DNA of 64,000 nucleotides, from contig NC_013757.1 of the NCBI RefSeq assembly GCF_000025345.1, forward strand, positions 3,224,001-3,288,000, in the 5' to 3' direction. The translations under genes were made by a program, and so were the position numbers. This stretch comes from Geodermatophilus obscurus DSM 43160 (GTDB lineage: Bacteria; Actinomycetota; Actinomycetes; Mycobacteriales; Geodermatophilaceae). Numbering within the stretch: the stretch's first letter is position 1; each line of letters begins with the position of its first letter. The notes under the pieces are model-generated. The model had not been told where the DNA came from. It did not search any database and saw only the letters and a list, made by a program, of their open reading frames with translations. This document shows, piece by piece, positions 1 through 8,107 of the stretch.

Positions 1-890
1 TCCACGAGCTCATGGAGGAGGTCCCGGCCGAGGAGCGGGTGCCCCTCGGCCGGCCGATCATCAACACGCACGTCGACGTCGTCGACGAGCACGGGACCCC
101 GGTCCCGCTGGGTGCGCCCGGGCTGATCGTCTTCTCCGGTGTCTGCGTGGGCCGTGGGTACGTCAACGACCCCGAGCGGACCGCCCGCGTGTTCCGCGAC
201 GACCCCAACCGGCCGGGTGAGCGGATCTGCTGGACCGGCGACTACGGCCGCTGGCTGCCGAACGGGAAGCTCGACTTCCTCGGCCGCCGGGACAACCAGG
301 TGAAGATCCGCGGCTTCCGGATCGAGATCGGCGAGGTCGAGAACGCCCTGTTGCGGGTGCCCGGGGTCCGGGACGGCGCCGCGGTGGTCGCCGAGGGGGC
401 CGACCGGACCACGCGCCTGGTGGCCTTCTACTCCGGCCCCGGGCCGATCGGGGACGACGTCCTGCGCGAGCGGCTGGGGACGGCGGTGCCCGACTACATG
501 GTCCCGTCGACCTTCCACTGGCGGGAGGTCCTGCCGCTGACCGCCAACGGCAAGATCGACCGGACGACGCTGACCGCCCTCGCCGGGGAGCTCCTCACCG
601 TGACGCGGGACCACGACGCGCCCGCCACGCCGACCGAGCGGCGAGTGGCCGACGTCTGGTCGACGGTGCTCGGCGTCCCGGCCGACCAGATCGGCCGGCG
701 GGACTCCTTCGCCACCCTCGGCGGGACCTCCCTGTCGGCGGTGAAGCTCGTGGTCGCCCTGGGCCGCGCGGTGTCACTGAAGGAGCTCCAGGCCACACCC
801 CACCTCGCCGCCCTCGCCGCCCTCCTCGACGAGCGCGCGAGCTCCTCCCCCATCCCCTCCCCCCGAGTCCCGGAAGGCAGTGCCCGATGA
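1..890 (+). CDS. NRPS-like adenylation-carrier protein, C-terminal part
   Basis: The 5' end lies outside the window. The visible ~295 residues are the C-terminal subdomain of an amino-acid adenylation domain followed by a carrier domain. Counting from the Met at position 12, TGDYGRW (75-81) and GRRDNQVKIRGFRIE (91-105) are core motifs A7/A8, and NGKIDR (179-184) is A10 with the catalytic lysine. DSFATLGGTSL (231-241) is the carrier motif, with Ser240 as the expected phosphopantetheine site. The protein stops right after the carrier, with no condensation or thioesterase domain, so the loaded amino acid must be handed on in trans. The stop overlaps the next start (ATGA at 887-890), so it is translationally coupled to the dioxygenase. 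The substrate cannot be read because the specificity pocket is upstream of the window. Confidence 0.9.
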   Translation, partial: HELMEEVPAEERVPLGRPIINTHVDVVDEHGTPVPLGAPGLIVFSGVCVGRGYVNDPERTARVFRDDPNRPGERICWTGDYGRWLPNGKLDFLGRRDNQVKIRGFRIEIGEVENALLRVPGVRDGAAVVAEGADRTTRLVAFYSGPGPIGDDVLRERLGTAVPDYMVPSTFHWREVLPLTANGKIDRTTLTALAGELLTVTRDHDAPATPTERRVADVWSTVLGVPADQIGRRDSFATLGGTSLSAVKLVVALGRAVSLKELQATPHLAALAALLDERASSSPIPSPRVPEGSAR

Positions 891-1867
891 CGTCCCCGTC
901 CCTGCTCGACGTGGAGCTGCGCCCCGGCAGTCCCCCGGTGCTGCGTGCCGGCTTCGCCGGTGACCCTGCCGCCTGGGCCGCCGAGCACCGCGGCGCGCTG
1001 CGCGCCGCCGTCCTCGAGCACGGATCGCTGCTGGTGCGCGGCCTGGGCCTGGCCGACGCGGACACGGTCGCCGCCGTGGCCGGACGGCTGACCGACCGGT
1101 TGGTCGCCGAGCGGGAGGCCTTCGCACCCCGGCAGCCGCAGCCCGGCGGACTGTTCTCGGCCACACCATGGCCGGCCAACCAGCCGATGTGCATGCACCA
1201 CGAGCTCAGCTACACGCTCGAAGTACCCGGCCTGATGCTCTTCGCCTGCCTGACCGCACCCACCGCCGGTGGGGCGACGGCGGTCGCCGACGCACCGACG
1301 GTGCTGGAAGCGCTCCCGGCGGATCTGGTGGCGAGGTTCGAGCGGGACGGCTGGATGCTCACCCGCAGCTACAACGACGAGATCGGGGCATCCGTCGGGG
1401 AGGCCTTCGGCACCGACGACCGGAGCACCGTCGAGGGCTACTGCCGGGCCAACGGGATCGAGTTCGAGTGGCAACCCGACGGTGGCCTGCGGACCCGGCA
1501 GCGGCGCAACGCCGTCGTCCGCCACCCCGTCACAGGGGAGCGGTGCTGGTTCAACCAGATCGCCTTCCTCAACCAGTGGACGCTGGCCGAGGAGGTGCGC
1601 GAGTACCTGGTGGACGTGTACGGCGAGGACGGGTTGCCGTTCAACACCCGCTTCGGCAACGGCGACCCGATCGGCGAGGACGTCGTGCAGGTCGTCAACG
1701 AGGTCTACGAGGCCCACACCGCGCGGAACCCCTGGCAGGCCGGCGACCTGCTGCTGGTCGACAACATCCGCACCGCGCACAGCCGGGAGGCCTACGAGGG
1801 CCCCCGCGACGTGCTCGTCGGGATCGCCGACCCGACCCGCCTGGCCGAACACGCGCCGACCGCCTGA
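887..1867 (+). CDS. TauD/TfdA-like Fe(II)/2-oxoglutarate dioxygenase (SyrP type)
   Basis: A 326-residue protein with the clavaminate-synthase/TauD fold signature. The metal-binding HxE pair is in MHHELSY (His104, Glu106), the distal His298 is in DNIRTAHSR, and Arg307 further on fits 2-oxoglutarate binding. A WFNQ stretch near residues 221-224 is typical of SyrP-like members, which hydroxylate amino acids held on NRPS carrier proteins. The ATG start overlaps the stop of the adenylation-carrier gene. From this context the likely role is beta-hydroxylation or a related oxidation of the carrier-bound amino acid. Family assignment is firm; substrate and site are inferred. Soluble, no signal peptide. 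Confidence 0.85.
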   Translation: MTSPSLLDVELRPGSPPVLRAGFAGDPAAWAAEHRGALRAAVLEHGSLLVRGLGLADADTVAAVAGRLTDRLVAEREAFAPRQPQPGGLFSATPWPANQPMCMHHELSYTLEVPGLMLFACLTAPTAGGATAVADAPTVLEALPADLVARFERDGWMLTRSYNDEIGASVGEAFGTDDRSTVEGYCRANGIEFEWQPDGGLRTRQRRNAVVRHPVTGERCWFNQIAFLNQWTLAEEVREYLVDVYGEDGLPFNTRFGNGDPIGEDVVQVVNEVYEAHTARNPWQAGDLLLVDNIRTAHSREAYEGPRDVLVGIADPTRLAEHAPTA

Positions 1868-1900
1868 CACCCACAGTCCCGTCCCGCACGAGGGGAACCC

Positions 1901-2935
1901 ATGTCACAGCAGCTCACCGTGCCACCGTTCGCGGTGGTCCCCGGCGCGCAGGTCCAGTCCGCGCTGCACGGTCGGGAGAAGGAGATCGTCGAGCTCGTCG
2001 AGGCCACCTACCGGCTCCACGGCGCCGGGGACTCGGTGAACCCGCCGTCGTACTTCCTGCGCTTCCCGGACCGTCCGTCGGCGCGGATCATCGCGCTGCC
2101 CGCCTCGATCGGTGGGGACGTGCGGGTCGACGGCATCAAGTGGATCTCCAGCTTCCCGGACAACGTGTCCGCCGGGATCCCCCGGGCCTCGGCCGTGCTG
2201 ATCCTCAACGACCACGACACCGGCTACCCGTTCGCCTGCATGGAGGCCTCGGTCATCAGCGCCAGCCGGACGGCGGCGTCCGCGGCGTCCGCGGCCGACT
2301 GGCTCAGCCGGGGACGGGGCCGCCCGACCCGGGTCGGCTTCTTCGGGGTGGGCCTGATCGCCCGCTACATCCACTCCTACCTCGCGGCCACCGGTTGGTC
2401 GTTCGACGAGATCGGCGTGCACGACCTGTCCGCCGACAGCGCAGGCGGCTTCCGCAGCTACCTGGAGCAGTCGGGGACGTCGGCCCGCGTCACCGTGCAC
2501 GACACCGCGGAGCAGCTCATCCGCTCCAGCGACCTCGTCGTGTTCGCCACGATCGCCGGGGAGCCGCACGTCTCCGACGTGTCGTGGTTCGACCACAACC
2601 CCCTGGTGCTGCACGTGTCGCTGCGCGACCTCGCGCCCGAGGTGCTGCTCGCCTCGACCAACGTCGTGGACGACGTCGAGCACTGCCTCAAGGCCAGCAC
2701 GTCCCCCCACCTGGCCGAGCAGCTGACCGGCAGCCGGGACTTCCTGCTCGGCACGCTCGCCGACGTGATGGCCGGCCGCGTGACCGTCCCGGCGGACCGG
2801 CCGGTCGTGTTCTCCCCGTTCGGCCTCGGCGTCCTCGACCTGGCGGTGGGCAAGGCGGTCTACGACGAGGTCGCCGCCGCCGGCGAACTGCAGGTCGTCG
2901 AGGACTTCTTCACCGAACTGCGCCGGTACGGGTGA
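1901..2935 (+). CDS. SbnB-like dehydrogenase (ornithine cyclodeaminase/mu-crystallin family)
   Basis: A 344-residue ornithine-cyclodeaminase-family protein. The nucleotide-binding glycine motif GFFGVG is at residues 146-151, preceded by the family signature around KWISSFPDN. It resembles SbnB, which oxidatively splits N-(2-amino-2-carboxyethyl)-L-glutamate to 2,3-diaminopropionate and 2-oxoglutarate in siderophore and peptide-antibiotic pathways. The next gene encodes a PLP enzyme, as in the SbnA-SbnB pair, which supports making a diamino acid building block rather than cyclising ornithine. It starts at ATG 1901 after a 33-bp gap; the ribosome site (GAGGGGAA) is moderate. Product identity is inferred. 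Confidence 0.8.
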   Translation: MSQQLTVPPFAVVPGAQVQSALHGREKEIVELVEATYRLHGAGDSVNPPSYFLRFPDRPSARIIALPASIGGDVRVDGIKWISSFPDNVSAGIPRASAVLILNDHDTGYPFACMEASVISASRTAASAASAADWLSRGRGRPTRVGFFGVGLIARYIHSYLAATGWSFDEIGVHDLSADSAGGFRSYLEQSGTSARVTVHDTAEQLIRSSDLVVFATIAGEPHVSDVSWFDHNPLVLHVSLRDLAPEVLLASTNVVDDVEHCLKASTSPHLAEQLTGSRDFLLGTLADVMAGRVTVPADRPVVFSPFGLGVLDLAVGKAVYDEVAAAGELQVVEDFFTELRRYG

Positions 2936-2945
2936 GGACAACGCA

Positions 2946-4112
2946 GTGGGGAGCATGACCGGGTCGGTCGTCGTGGCCGGCTGCGAGTGGCTGGAGTACG
3001 ACTACGGGCCGGCGCTGGTACCGCAGGACCGACCTGCCTCCTTCACGATGTGGCGGTACCGGGACCTGCTGCCGCTGCCGGACGGCCCGGTGCGGTACCC
3101 GCTGCCGATCGGCGGCACCCCGCTGCTGCCGGTCCCGGCTCTGCGGCAGGAGGCGGGGACACCGCGCCTGTGGGTCAAGGACGAGACGCGCAACCCGACG
3201 ACGTCGAACAAGGACCGCGCCACCGCGCTGGTGATCGAGGACGGCCTGCGGAGGGGGATCGACACGATCACGACCGCCTCCACCGGCAACGCGGCGGTCT
3301 CGACGGCCTTCGGCGCCGCGGCGGCCGGGCTGCGGGCGGTCATTTTCGTGTCCCTGGAGTGCCGGCCGGAGAAGATCGCGATGATGACGCAGGCCGGCGC
3401 GTGGGTGTTCCAGGTCCCGGCCGGCTACGCGGCTGCGACCGACCTCTCCCGGGACGCCGCCCGGGCGTTCGGTTGGCTGGACCGCAACACCGGCGCCAAC
3501 CCGGTCACCCTCGAGGCCAAGAAGACCGTGGCGTTCGAGGTGTGGGAGCAGCTGGGCCGTGTCGTCCCGGACGTCGTGGTCGCCCCTGTCGGCGACGGCC
3601 CGACGCTGGTGGCACTGGACAAGGGCTTCGACGAGCTGGTCCGCTGCGGCCTGGCCACCCGGCGTCCCCGCCTGGTCGGCGTCCAGGCCGAGCACTGCCA
3701 GCCGCTGGTGCGGGCCTGGCAGGGCAGGACCGCCGCGCCGGCCGACCTGGACCCTGCTGCCACGGCGGCCGACGGCATCGCGGTGCTGCGTGCGGCCATC
3801 GGCGACGCCGTGCTCGACGCGGTGCGCCGGGACGGCGGAGCGATGGTGGCGGTCTCCGAGACGGCGCTGGACGACGCGGTCGGCGTGCTCGCCCGTCGTG
3901 CGGGCCTCAGCGCCGAACCCGCCGGGGCCTCGGCACTGGCCGGGCTGGGATCGGCCGTCGGGCAGGGCCTGGTGGATCGCTCGGAGACCGTCGTCCTGCT
4001 CGTCACCGGCCGGGGCAAGGCAGCGGCTGGTCCGCCCGACCAACGCCGCGTCGCGGTCGTGGACGGTCTCGACGAGGTGGCACAGCTGCTGGCCGGCGAG
4101 GAGACCCGGTGA
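2946..4112 (+). CDS. Threonine-synthase-like PLP-dependent enzyme (fold type II)
   Basis: A 388-residue fold-type-II PLP protein most like threonine synthase. The Schiff-base lysine is in SNKDRA (Lys89), the phosphate-cradle motif is TASTGNAA (around 110-117), and VAPVGDGPT is the glycine-rich PLP-phosphate loop. The C-terminal TGHGLKD motif usual in ThrC is changed to TGRGK. The GTG start at 2946 has a GAGGA site seven bases upstream that overlaps the stop of the SbnB-like gene; an ATG at 2955 is an alternative. Beside an SbnB-like enzyme it occupies the SbnA position, so it may join O-phosphohomoserine (or another phospho-amino acid) to glutamate instead of water. That reaction is a hypothesis; a dedicated threonine or dehydroamino-acid role is equally open. 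Confidence 0.7.
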   Translation: MGSMTGSVVVAGCEWLEYDYGPALVPQDRPASFTMWRYRDLLPLPDGPVRYPLPIGGTPLLPVPALRQEAGTPRLWVKDETRNPTTSNKDRATALVIEDGLRRGIDTITTASTGNAAVSTAFGAAAAGLRAVIFVSLECRPEKIAMMTQAGAWVFQVPAGYAAATDLSRDAARAFGWLDRNTGANPVTLEAKKTVAFEVWEQLGRVVPDVVVAPVGDGPTLVALDKGFDELVRCGLATRRPRLVGVQAEHCQPLVRAWQGRTAAPADLDPAATAADGIAVLRAAIGDAVLDAVRRDGGAMVAVSETALDDAVGVLARRAGLSAEPAGASALAGLGSAVGQGLVDRSETVVLLVTGRGKAAAGPPDQRRVAVVDGLDEVAQLLAGEETR

Positions 4113-5323
4113 GCGCACAGCGCTGCCCGGACCGGGTGACGGACCCGCCGCCGCCCGCGGCGCCGGCGCGCCCCGGGCGGGTGACCGGCGTCGACGTCGC
4201 CCGCGGCCTGGCCCTGTTCGGGATGATGGCGGTGCACGTCTGGGACGCGATCGAGGACGGCGCGCCCACGACGTCGACGGTCCTCGCCGGGGGGCGTTCG
4301 GCCGCCACGTTCGCGGTGGTGGCCGGGGTGAGCATCGCGTTCCTCTCCGGCGGTCGCCACCGGCTGCAGGGCCGCGCACGCACGGCAGCCGCGGTGGGCA
4401 TCGCGGTCCGGGCGCTGGCCATCGGGCTGATCGGCCTGCTCCTCGGCTCGATCGGGACCGGGATCGAGGTGATCCTGCCCGCCTATGCCGTGCTCTTCCT
4501 GCTCGCGATCCCGCTGCTGGGTCTCTCCCCCGCGGTCCTGGGCCTGCTCGCGGCCGCGCTGGCGGCGGTGGGTCCGGTCCTGCTCGTGACGACGGTCGAC
4601 TCGGACCTCCCCCACCTGCACGCCACCAACCCGACACTGGTCTCCTTGGGAACCGAGCCGCTGGGGCTGCTGGGCGCGCTGTTCCTCACCGGGCCCTACC
4701 CCGTGGTGGTGTACCTGGCGTACGTGTGCGCCGGGCTCGCCGTCGGCCGGCTCGACCTGACCTCTCGGCGGGTGGCGGCCTGGCTGCTCGGCGGTGGCGT
4801 CGTCCTGGCCGTCGGCGCGAAGACCGTCTCCGACGTCCTCCTGTACCCACTGGGCGGCCTGGACCGGCTGACGGCCACGACCGGGGAGGAGGCGACGGCA
4901 CTGCTGTGGGAGCCCGAGCAGGACTCGTCGTGGTGGTACCTGGCGCTGTCCGGCCCGCACGCGCACACGACGCTCGACGTCATGCACGCGACGGGGTCGG
5001 CGCTCGCCGTGCTGGGTGCGGCGCTGCTGCTGACCCGGGTGCACGCCGTCGACCGCCTGCTCCGGCCGCTCCAGGCGGCGGGGGCCATGACGCTGACCCT
5101 CTACAGCGCGCACATCCTGGTCATCGCGGTCGGGGTGTTCGACGACTCGGAGGTGGCGCAGTACCTGTTCCTGCTGGTCGGGTCGCTGGTCTTCGCCTCC
5201 CTCTGGCGTCGCCGGCGGGCCCAGGGCCCGCTGGAGGCCCTGGTCGGCCGGGCGGCGGGACGTGCCCGGCGCGCGGTTCTCGGCAAGCCGGCGTCCCCCG
5301 CGGGCGCCGTGCACCGGGGCTGA
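4109..5323 (+). CDS. Multispanning DUF1624/DUF418-like membrane protein, possible acyltransferase
   Basis: A 404-residue integral membrane protein with about ten hydrophobic helices. The N-terminal GVDVARGLALFGMMAVH motif matches the DUF1624/DUF418 group related to heparan-alpha-glucosaminide N-acetyltransferase; the end carries the LYSAHILVIAV helix typical of these families. The GTG start at 4109 overlaps the previous stop (GTGA), with GAGGAG upstream, so it belongs to the same operon. It could acylate or export the product of the cluster, but nothing in the sequence fixes a substrate. The C-terminus is basic and cytoplasmic-looking. Confidence 0.7.
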   Translation: MSAQRCPDRVTDPPPPAAPARPGRVTGVDVARGLALFGMMAVHVWDAIEDGAPTTSTVLAGGRSAATFAVVAGVSIAFLSGGRHRLQGRARTAAAVGIAVRALAIGLIGLLLGSIGTGIEVILPAYAVLFLLAIPLLGLSPAVLGLLAAALAAVGPVLLVTTVDSDLPHLHATNPTLVSLGTEPLGLLGALFLTGPYPVVVYLAYVCAGLAVGRLDLTSRRVAAWLLGGGVVLAVGAKTVSDVLLYPLGGLDRLTATTGEEATALLWEPEQDSSWWYLALSGPHAHTTLDVMHATGSALAVLGAALLLTRVHAVDRLLRPLQAAGAMTLTLYSAHILVIAVGVFDDSEVAQYLFLLVGSLVFASLWRRRRAQGPLEALVGRAAGRARRAVLGKPASPAGAVHRG

Positions 5324-5326
5324 CCG

Positions 5327-6136
5327 GTGCGCCCCCTGTACGGCCGGCCGCCCTGGCCGCGCTCCGGGCCGGACGCCGCACCGCTGCCCGGGGTGTGCCA
5401 GGTGTGGTGGGCACGGCCGGGCGACGTCCGCCCGGAGCACGACGCGCTGCTGGGGCAGGCGGACCTGGCGCGGCGGGCGCGGCTGGCCCTCCCGGCCGAC
5501 CGGCAGCGGATGACGGCGGGCGCGGCGGTCGCCCGACTGGTGCTCGGCACCGCGCTCGGGACGCCGCCGGCCGAGCTGCGGATCGACCGGACGTGCGTCA
5601 CCTGCGGCGCACCGCACGGCCGGCCCCGGCTGGCCGACGCCGACGGGCCGGACTTCTCGATCTCCCACTCCGGCCACTGCGTCGTGGTCGCCGTCCTGCC
5701 GGGTGGCCGGGTGGGCGTGGACGTCGAGGCGGTCGGACGGTACGCGCCCGACGAGGTCGGCGACCTGGCCGACTGCGCGCTGGCCGAGTGCGAACGCGCG
5801 CACCTGGGCCGGCTGCCGGCCGTCGACCGGCCGCGGGCGTTCACCGTCTCCTGGGTGCGGCGCGAGGCGGTGCTCAAGGCCACCGGCGAGGGGCTCGGGA
5901 TCCCACCGGACGAGCTCGCCGTCACCCCGGCGTCCACCCCGCCGCGCGTGCTGCGGCGGAGTGGCCCGGAACCGGTGTGGCTGCACGACCTCCCCGCGCC
6001 GGCCGGCTTCGTCGCCGCGCTGGCCGGCCTGGGCACCGCCCCGGACGACGTGGTCCACCGGGACGCCGGGCCGCTGCTGCGTCAGACCAGCCGGCGGTCG
6101 TCCGGCCCGACGACGCGCAGCCAGCGGTACCCGTAG
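5327..6136 (+). CDS. 4'-Phosphopantetheinyl transferase, Sfp type
   Basis: A 269-residue Sfp-type transferase that moves phosphopantetheine from CoA to a carrier-protein serine. Motifs in order: CVTCGAPHGRP (90-100, usual in actinobacterial members), FSISHSG (110-116), VGVDVE (129-134, Mg-binding Asp132 and Glu134) and WVRREAVLK (176-184, with Glu180 and Lys184). It starts with GTG three bases after the previous stop and probably activates the carrier domain encoded at the start of the window. Its last 55 bases overlap the 3' end of the opposite-strand amylase gene, so its final ~18 residues are antisense to that gene's C-terminus and are low in family-typical features. Confidence 0.88.
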   Translation: MRPLYGRPPWPRSGPDAAPLPGVCQVWWARPGDVRPEHDALLGQADLARRARLALPADRQRMTAGAAVARLVLGTALGTPPAELRIDRTCVTCGAPHGRPRLADADGPDFSISHSGHCVVVAVLPGGRVGVDVEAVGRYAPDEVGDLADCALAECERAHLGRLPAVDRPRAFTVSWVRREAVLKATGEGLGIPPDELAVTPASTPPRVLRRSGPEPVWLHDLPAPAGFVAALAGLGTAPDDVVHRDAGPLLRQTSRRSSGPTTRSQRYP

Positions 6137-7752
6137 CCGTCGAGGGTCAGCTCGACCCCGCCGTCCTCGCCGACCGGCGTGGTCTGGGTGACCAGCAGGT
6201 CCTCCAGGCGGTGCCCGGCGTCGCAGCCCGGGAGCATCAGCGGCACGGTGCGCGGCTCGGGGCCGAGGTTGTGGACGGCGACCAGCGCGCCGTCGTCCCA
6301 GCTGCACAGGTGGGCCAGCACCTCGCGGTGCGGCTGCTCGAGCAGCTCGAACCCGCCCCAGCCCAGCTCCGGCGACTCACGGTAGCGGCGGATGAGCAGC
6401 TTGGTGAACGACAGCAGCGAGTCCTCGTCGCGGCGCTGGTCGGCCACGTTGACGAACTCCGGGGCGAACCCGCCGTCGACCACCGGACCGGGCAGCCGGT
6501 CGGGGTCGGCGGTGGAGAAACCGCCGTTGCGGCCCGACGTCCACTGCATCGGCGTCCGGACGGCCAGCCGCCCCTCGGCGTCGAGGTCCTCCCCCATGCC
6601 GATCTCCTCGCCGTAGAAGAGCACCGGGGTGCCGGGCAGGGAGAACAGCAGGCTGTAGACCATCCGGACCCGTCGCGGGTCGCCGTCCAGCATCGGCGGC
6701 AGCCGGCGGCGCAGGCCGCGGCCGTAGACCTGCATGCGCTCCTCAGGCCCGAACGCGGCGAACACCTCCTGGCGTTCGTCGTCGGTCAGCTTGTCGAGGG
6801 TGAGCTCGTCGTGGTTGCGCACGAAGGTGGCCCATTGCGAGTCGGGGTCCAGCGCCGGCCGGCCCGCCAGCGCGGTGGCCAGTGGTCCGGCGTCGGCGCG
6901 GGCGAGCGACAGGTAGAGGGCCTGCATCCCGATGAAGTCGAACTGCATGGTGAGCTCGTCGCCGTCGGTGCCGCCGAAGAACTCCAGCTGCTGCTCGTAG
7001 GGCAGGTTCACCTCGCCGAGCAGGACGCCGTCGCCGGTGCGCCGGCCGACCACCGAGCGCAGGTCGCGCAGGTACTCGTGCGGCTCCGGGAGGGCCTCGC
7101 CGTCGGTGCCGGCGGTCTCCAGGAAGAAGGGGACGGCGTCGACGCGGAAGCCGGACAGGCCCAGCTGCAGCCAGAAGCCCATGACCTTGGCCACCTCGTC
7201 CCGCACCCGCGGATTGGCCACGTTCAGGTCGGGTTGCTCCTTGTAGAACTTGTGCAGGTACCACTCGCCGGTCGGCTCGTTGAACGTCCAGACACCCTTC
7301 TCCTGGTCGGGGAAGACGACCTGGTCGGAGGTGTCCGGCGGCTCGTCGTCCCGCCAGACGTAGAAGTCGTGGAACGGGTCGTCGCGGCTCTGCCGGGCCC
7401 GCTGGAACCACGGGTGCTCGACCGAGGTGTGGTTGACGACCAGGTCGGCGATGACCCGCATGCCGCGGTCCTGGGCGGTGCGGATGACCTCGACCAGGTC
7501 GCCGTGGGTGCCCAGCCGCCGGTCGACGCCGTAGAAGTCGGTGATGTCGTAGCCGTCGTCGCGCTCGGCGGTCGGGTAGAAGGGCATCAGCCACAGGCAG
7601 GTCACGCCGAGGTCGGCGAGGTGGTCGATGCGCTGGGCCAGACCCGGCAGGTCCCCGCAGCCGTCGCCGTTCCAGTCCATGTAGGTCTCGACGTCCAGGC
7701 AGTAGACGACGGCGTTCTTCCACCACAGGTCGGCGGTGTCGGTGATGCGCAT
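6082..7752 (-). CDS. GH13 alpha-amylase-family enzyme, trehalose-synthase-like
   Basis: A 556-residue glycoside hydrolase family 13 protein. It shows the catalytic set: nucleophile Asp205 in GFRVDAV, acid/base Glu247 in LLGEVN and Asp315 in RNHDE, with DLVVNHTS as region I. Length, opening (WWKNAVVYCLDVETYMD) and order resemble trehalose synthases (maltose to trehalose isomerases) and related intracellular amylases. No signal peptide is seen, so it is cytoplasmic. ATG 7752 follows a GAGGA site. It is 37 bp downstream of the GNAT fragment and the LLM oxidoreductase, probably one transcript. The exact reaction (trehalose synthase versus another alpha-glucosidase) cannot be settled by motif reading. 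Confidence 0.8.
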   Translation of the reverse strand: MRITDTADLWWKNAVVYCLDVETYMDWNGDGCGDLPGLAQRIDHLADLGVTCLWLMPFYPTAERDDGYDITDFYGVDRRLGTHGDLVEVIRTAQDRGMRVIADLVVNHTSVEHPWFQRARQSRDDPFHDFYVWRDDEPPDTSDQVVFPDQEKGVWTFNEPTGEWYLHKFYKEQPDLNVANPRVRDEVAKVMGFWLQLGLSGFRVDAVPFFLETAGTDGEALPEPHEYLRDLRSVVGRRTGDGVLLGEVNLPYEQQLEFFGGTDGDELTMQFDFIGMQALYLSLARADAGPLATALAGRPALDPDSQWATFVRNHDELTLDKLTDDERQEVFAAFGPEERMQVYGRGLRRRLPPMLDGDPRRVRMVYSLLFSLPGTPVLFYGEEIGMGEDLDAEGRLAVRTPMQWTSGRNGGFSTADPDRLPGPVVDGGFAPEFVNVADQRRDEDSLLSFTKLLIRRYRESPELGWGGFELLEQPHREVLAHLCSWDDGALVAVHNLGPEPRTVPLMLPGCDAGHRLEDLLVTQTTPVGEDGGVELTLDGYGYRWLRVVGPDDRRLV

Positions 7753-7789
7753 GCCGGCGTCCTCTCCTCGGCCCGGTGACGTGTCGTCC

Positions 7790-8107
7790 CTACCGCATCC
7801 CGGGCGTCGCCGTCTCGTCGGCGGGCAACTGGAACAGCAGGTGGTCCTGCCACCGCCCGGCGATGCGCAGGTACCGCGGGGCGACGCCGATCGGGGTGGA
7901 CCCGTTGCGCCGCAGCACCATCTGCGAGGCGGCGTCGTGCAGCAGGGTGTCGGCCTGCGGCCGGTGCAGTCCGGCCTCCCCGAACGCCGGCCGGGTCATC
8001 GCGGCCACGGCGGCGGTGGCGACCCCGCGGCCGGTGACGTGCCGGGAGACGAAGCAGCCGAGGTCGCCGGAGAGGAACGGCCCGCGGACGGGGTCGGCCG
8101 GGCTCAC
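7790..8107 (-). CDS. GNAT acetyltransferase (RimJ/RimL-like), N-terminally truncated
   Basis: Encodes 105 residues matching only the C-terminal half of RimJ/RimL-type acetyltransferases. The acetyl-CoA loop is present (RHVTGRGVATAAV) and the end has the family's YLRIAGRWQDH stretch, but the first ~70-80 residues of the fold are absent. The GTG at 8107 overlaps the stop of the LLM oxidoreductase (GTGA), so it would be coupled. No missing half is recognisable in the other frames just upstream. Most likely a remnant left by a deletion; a functional short form is possible but unlikely. Confidence 0.6.
   Translation of the reverse strand: MSPADPVRGPFLSGDLGCFVSRHVTGRGVATAAVAAMTRPAFGEAGLHRPQADTLLHDAASQMVLRRNGSTPIGVAPRYLRIAGRWQDHLLFQLPADETATPGMR

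Noticed and set aside
3425-6307. 960-codon open frame on the minus strand opposite the biosynthetic genes
   Set aside because: Very rich in Arg, Gly, Ala and Pro without domain motifs, and it overlaps genes with clear motifs on the other strand. High-GC shadow frame.
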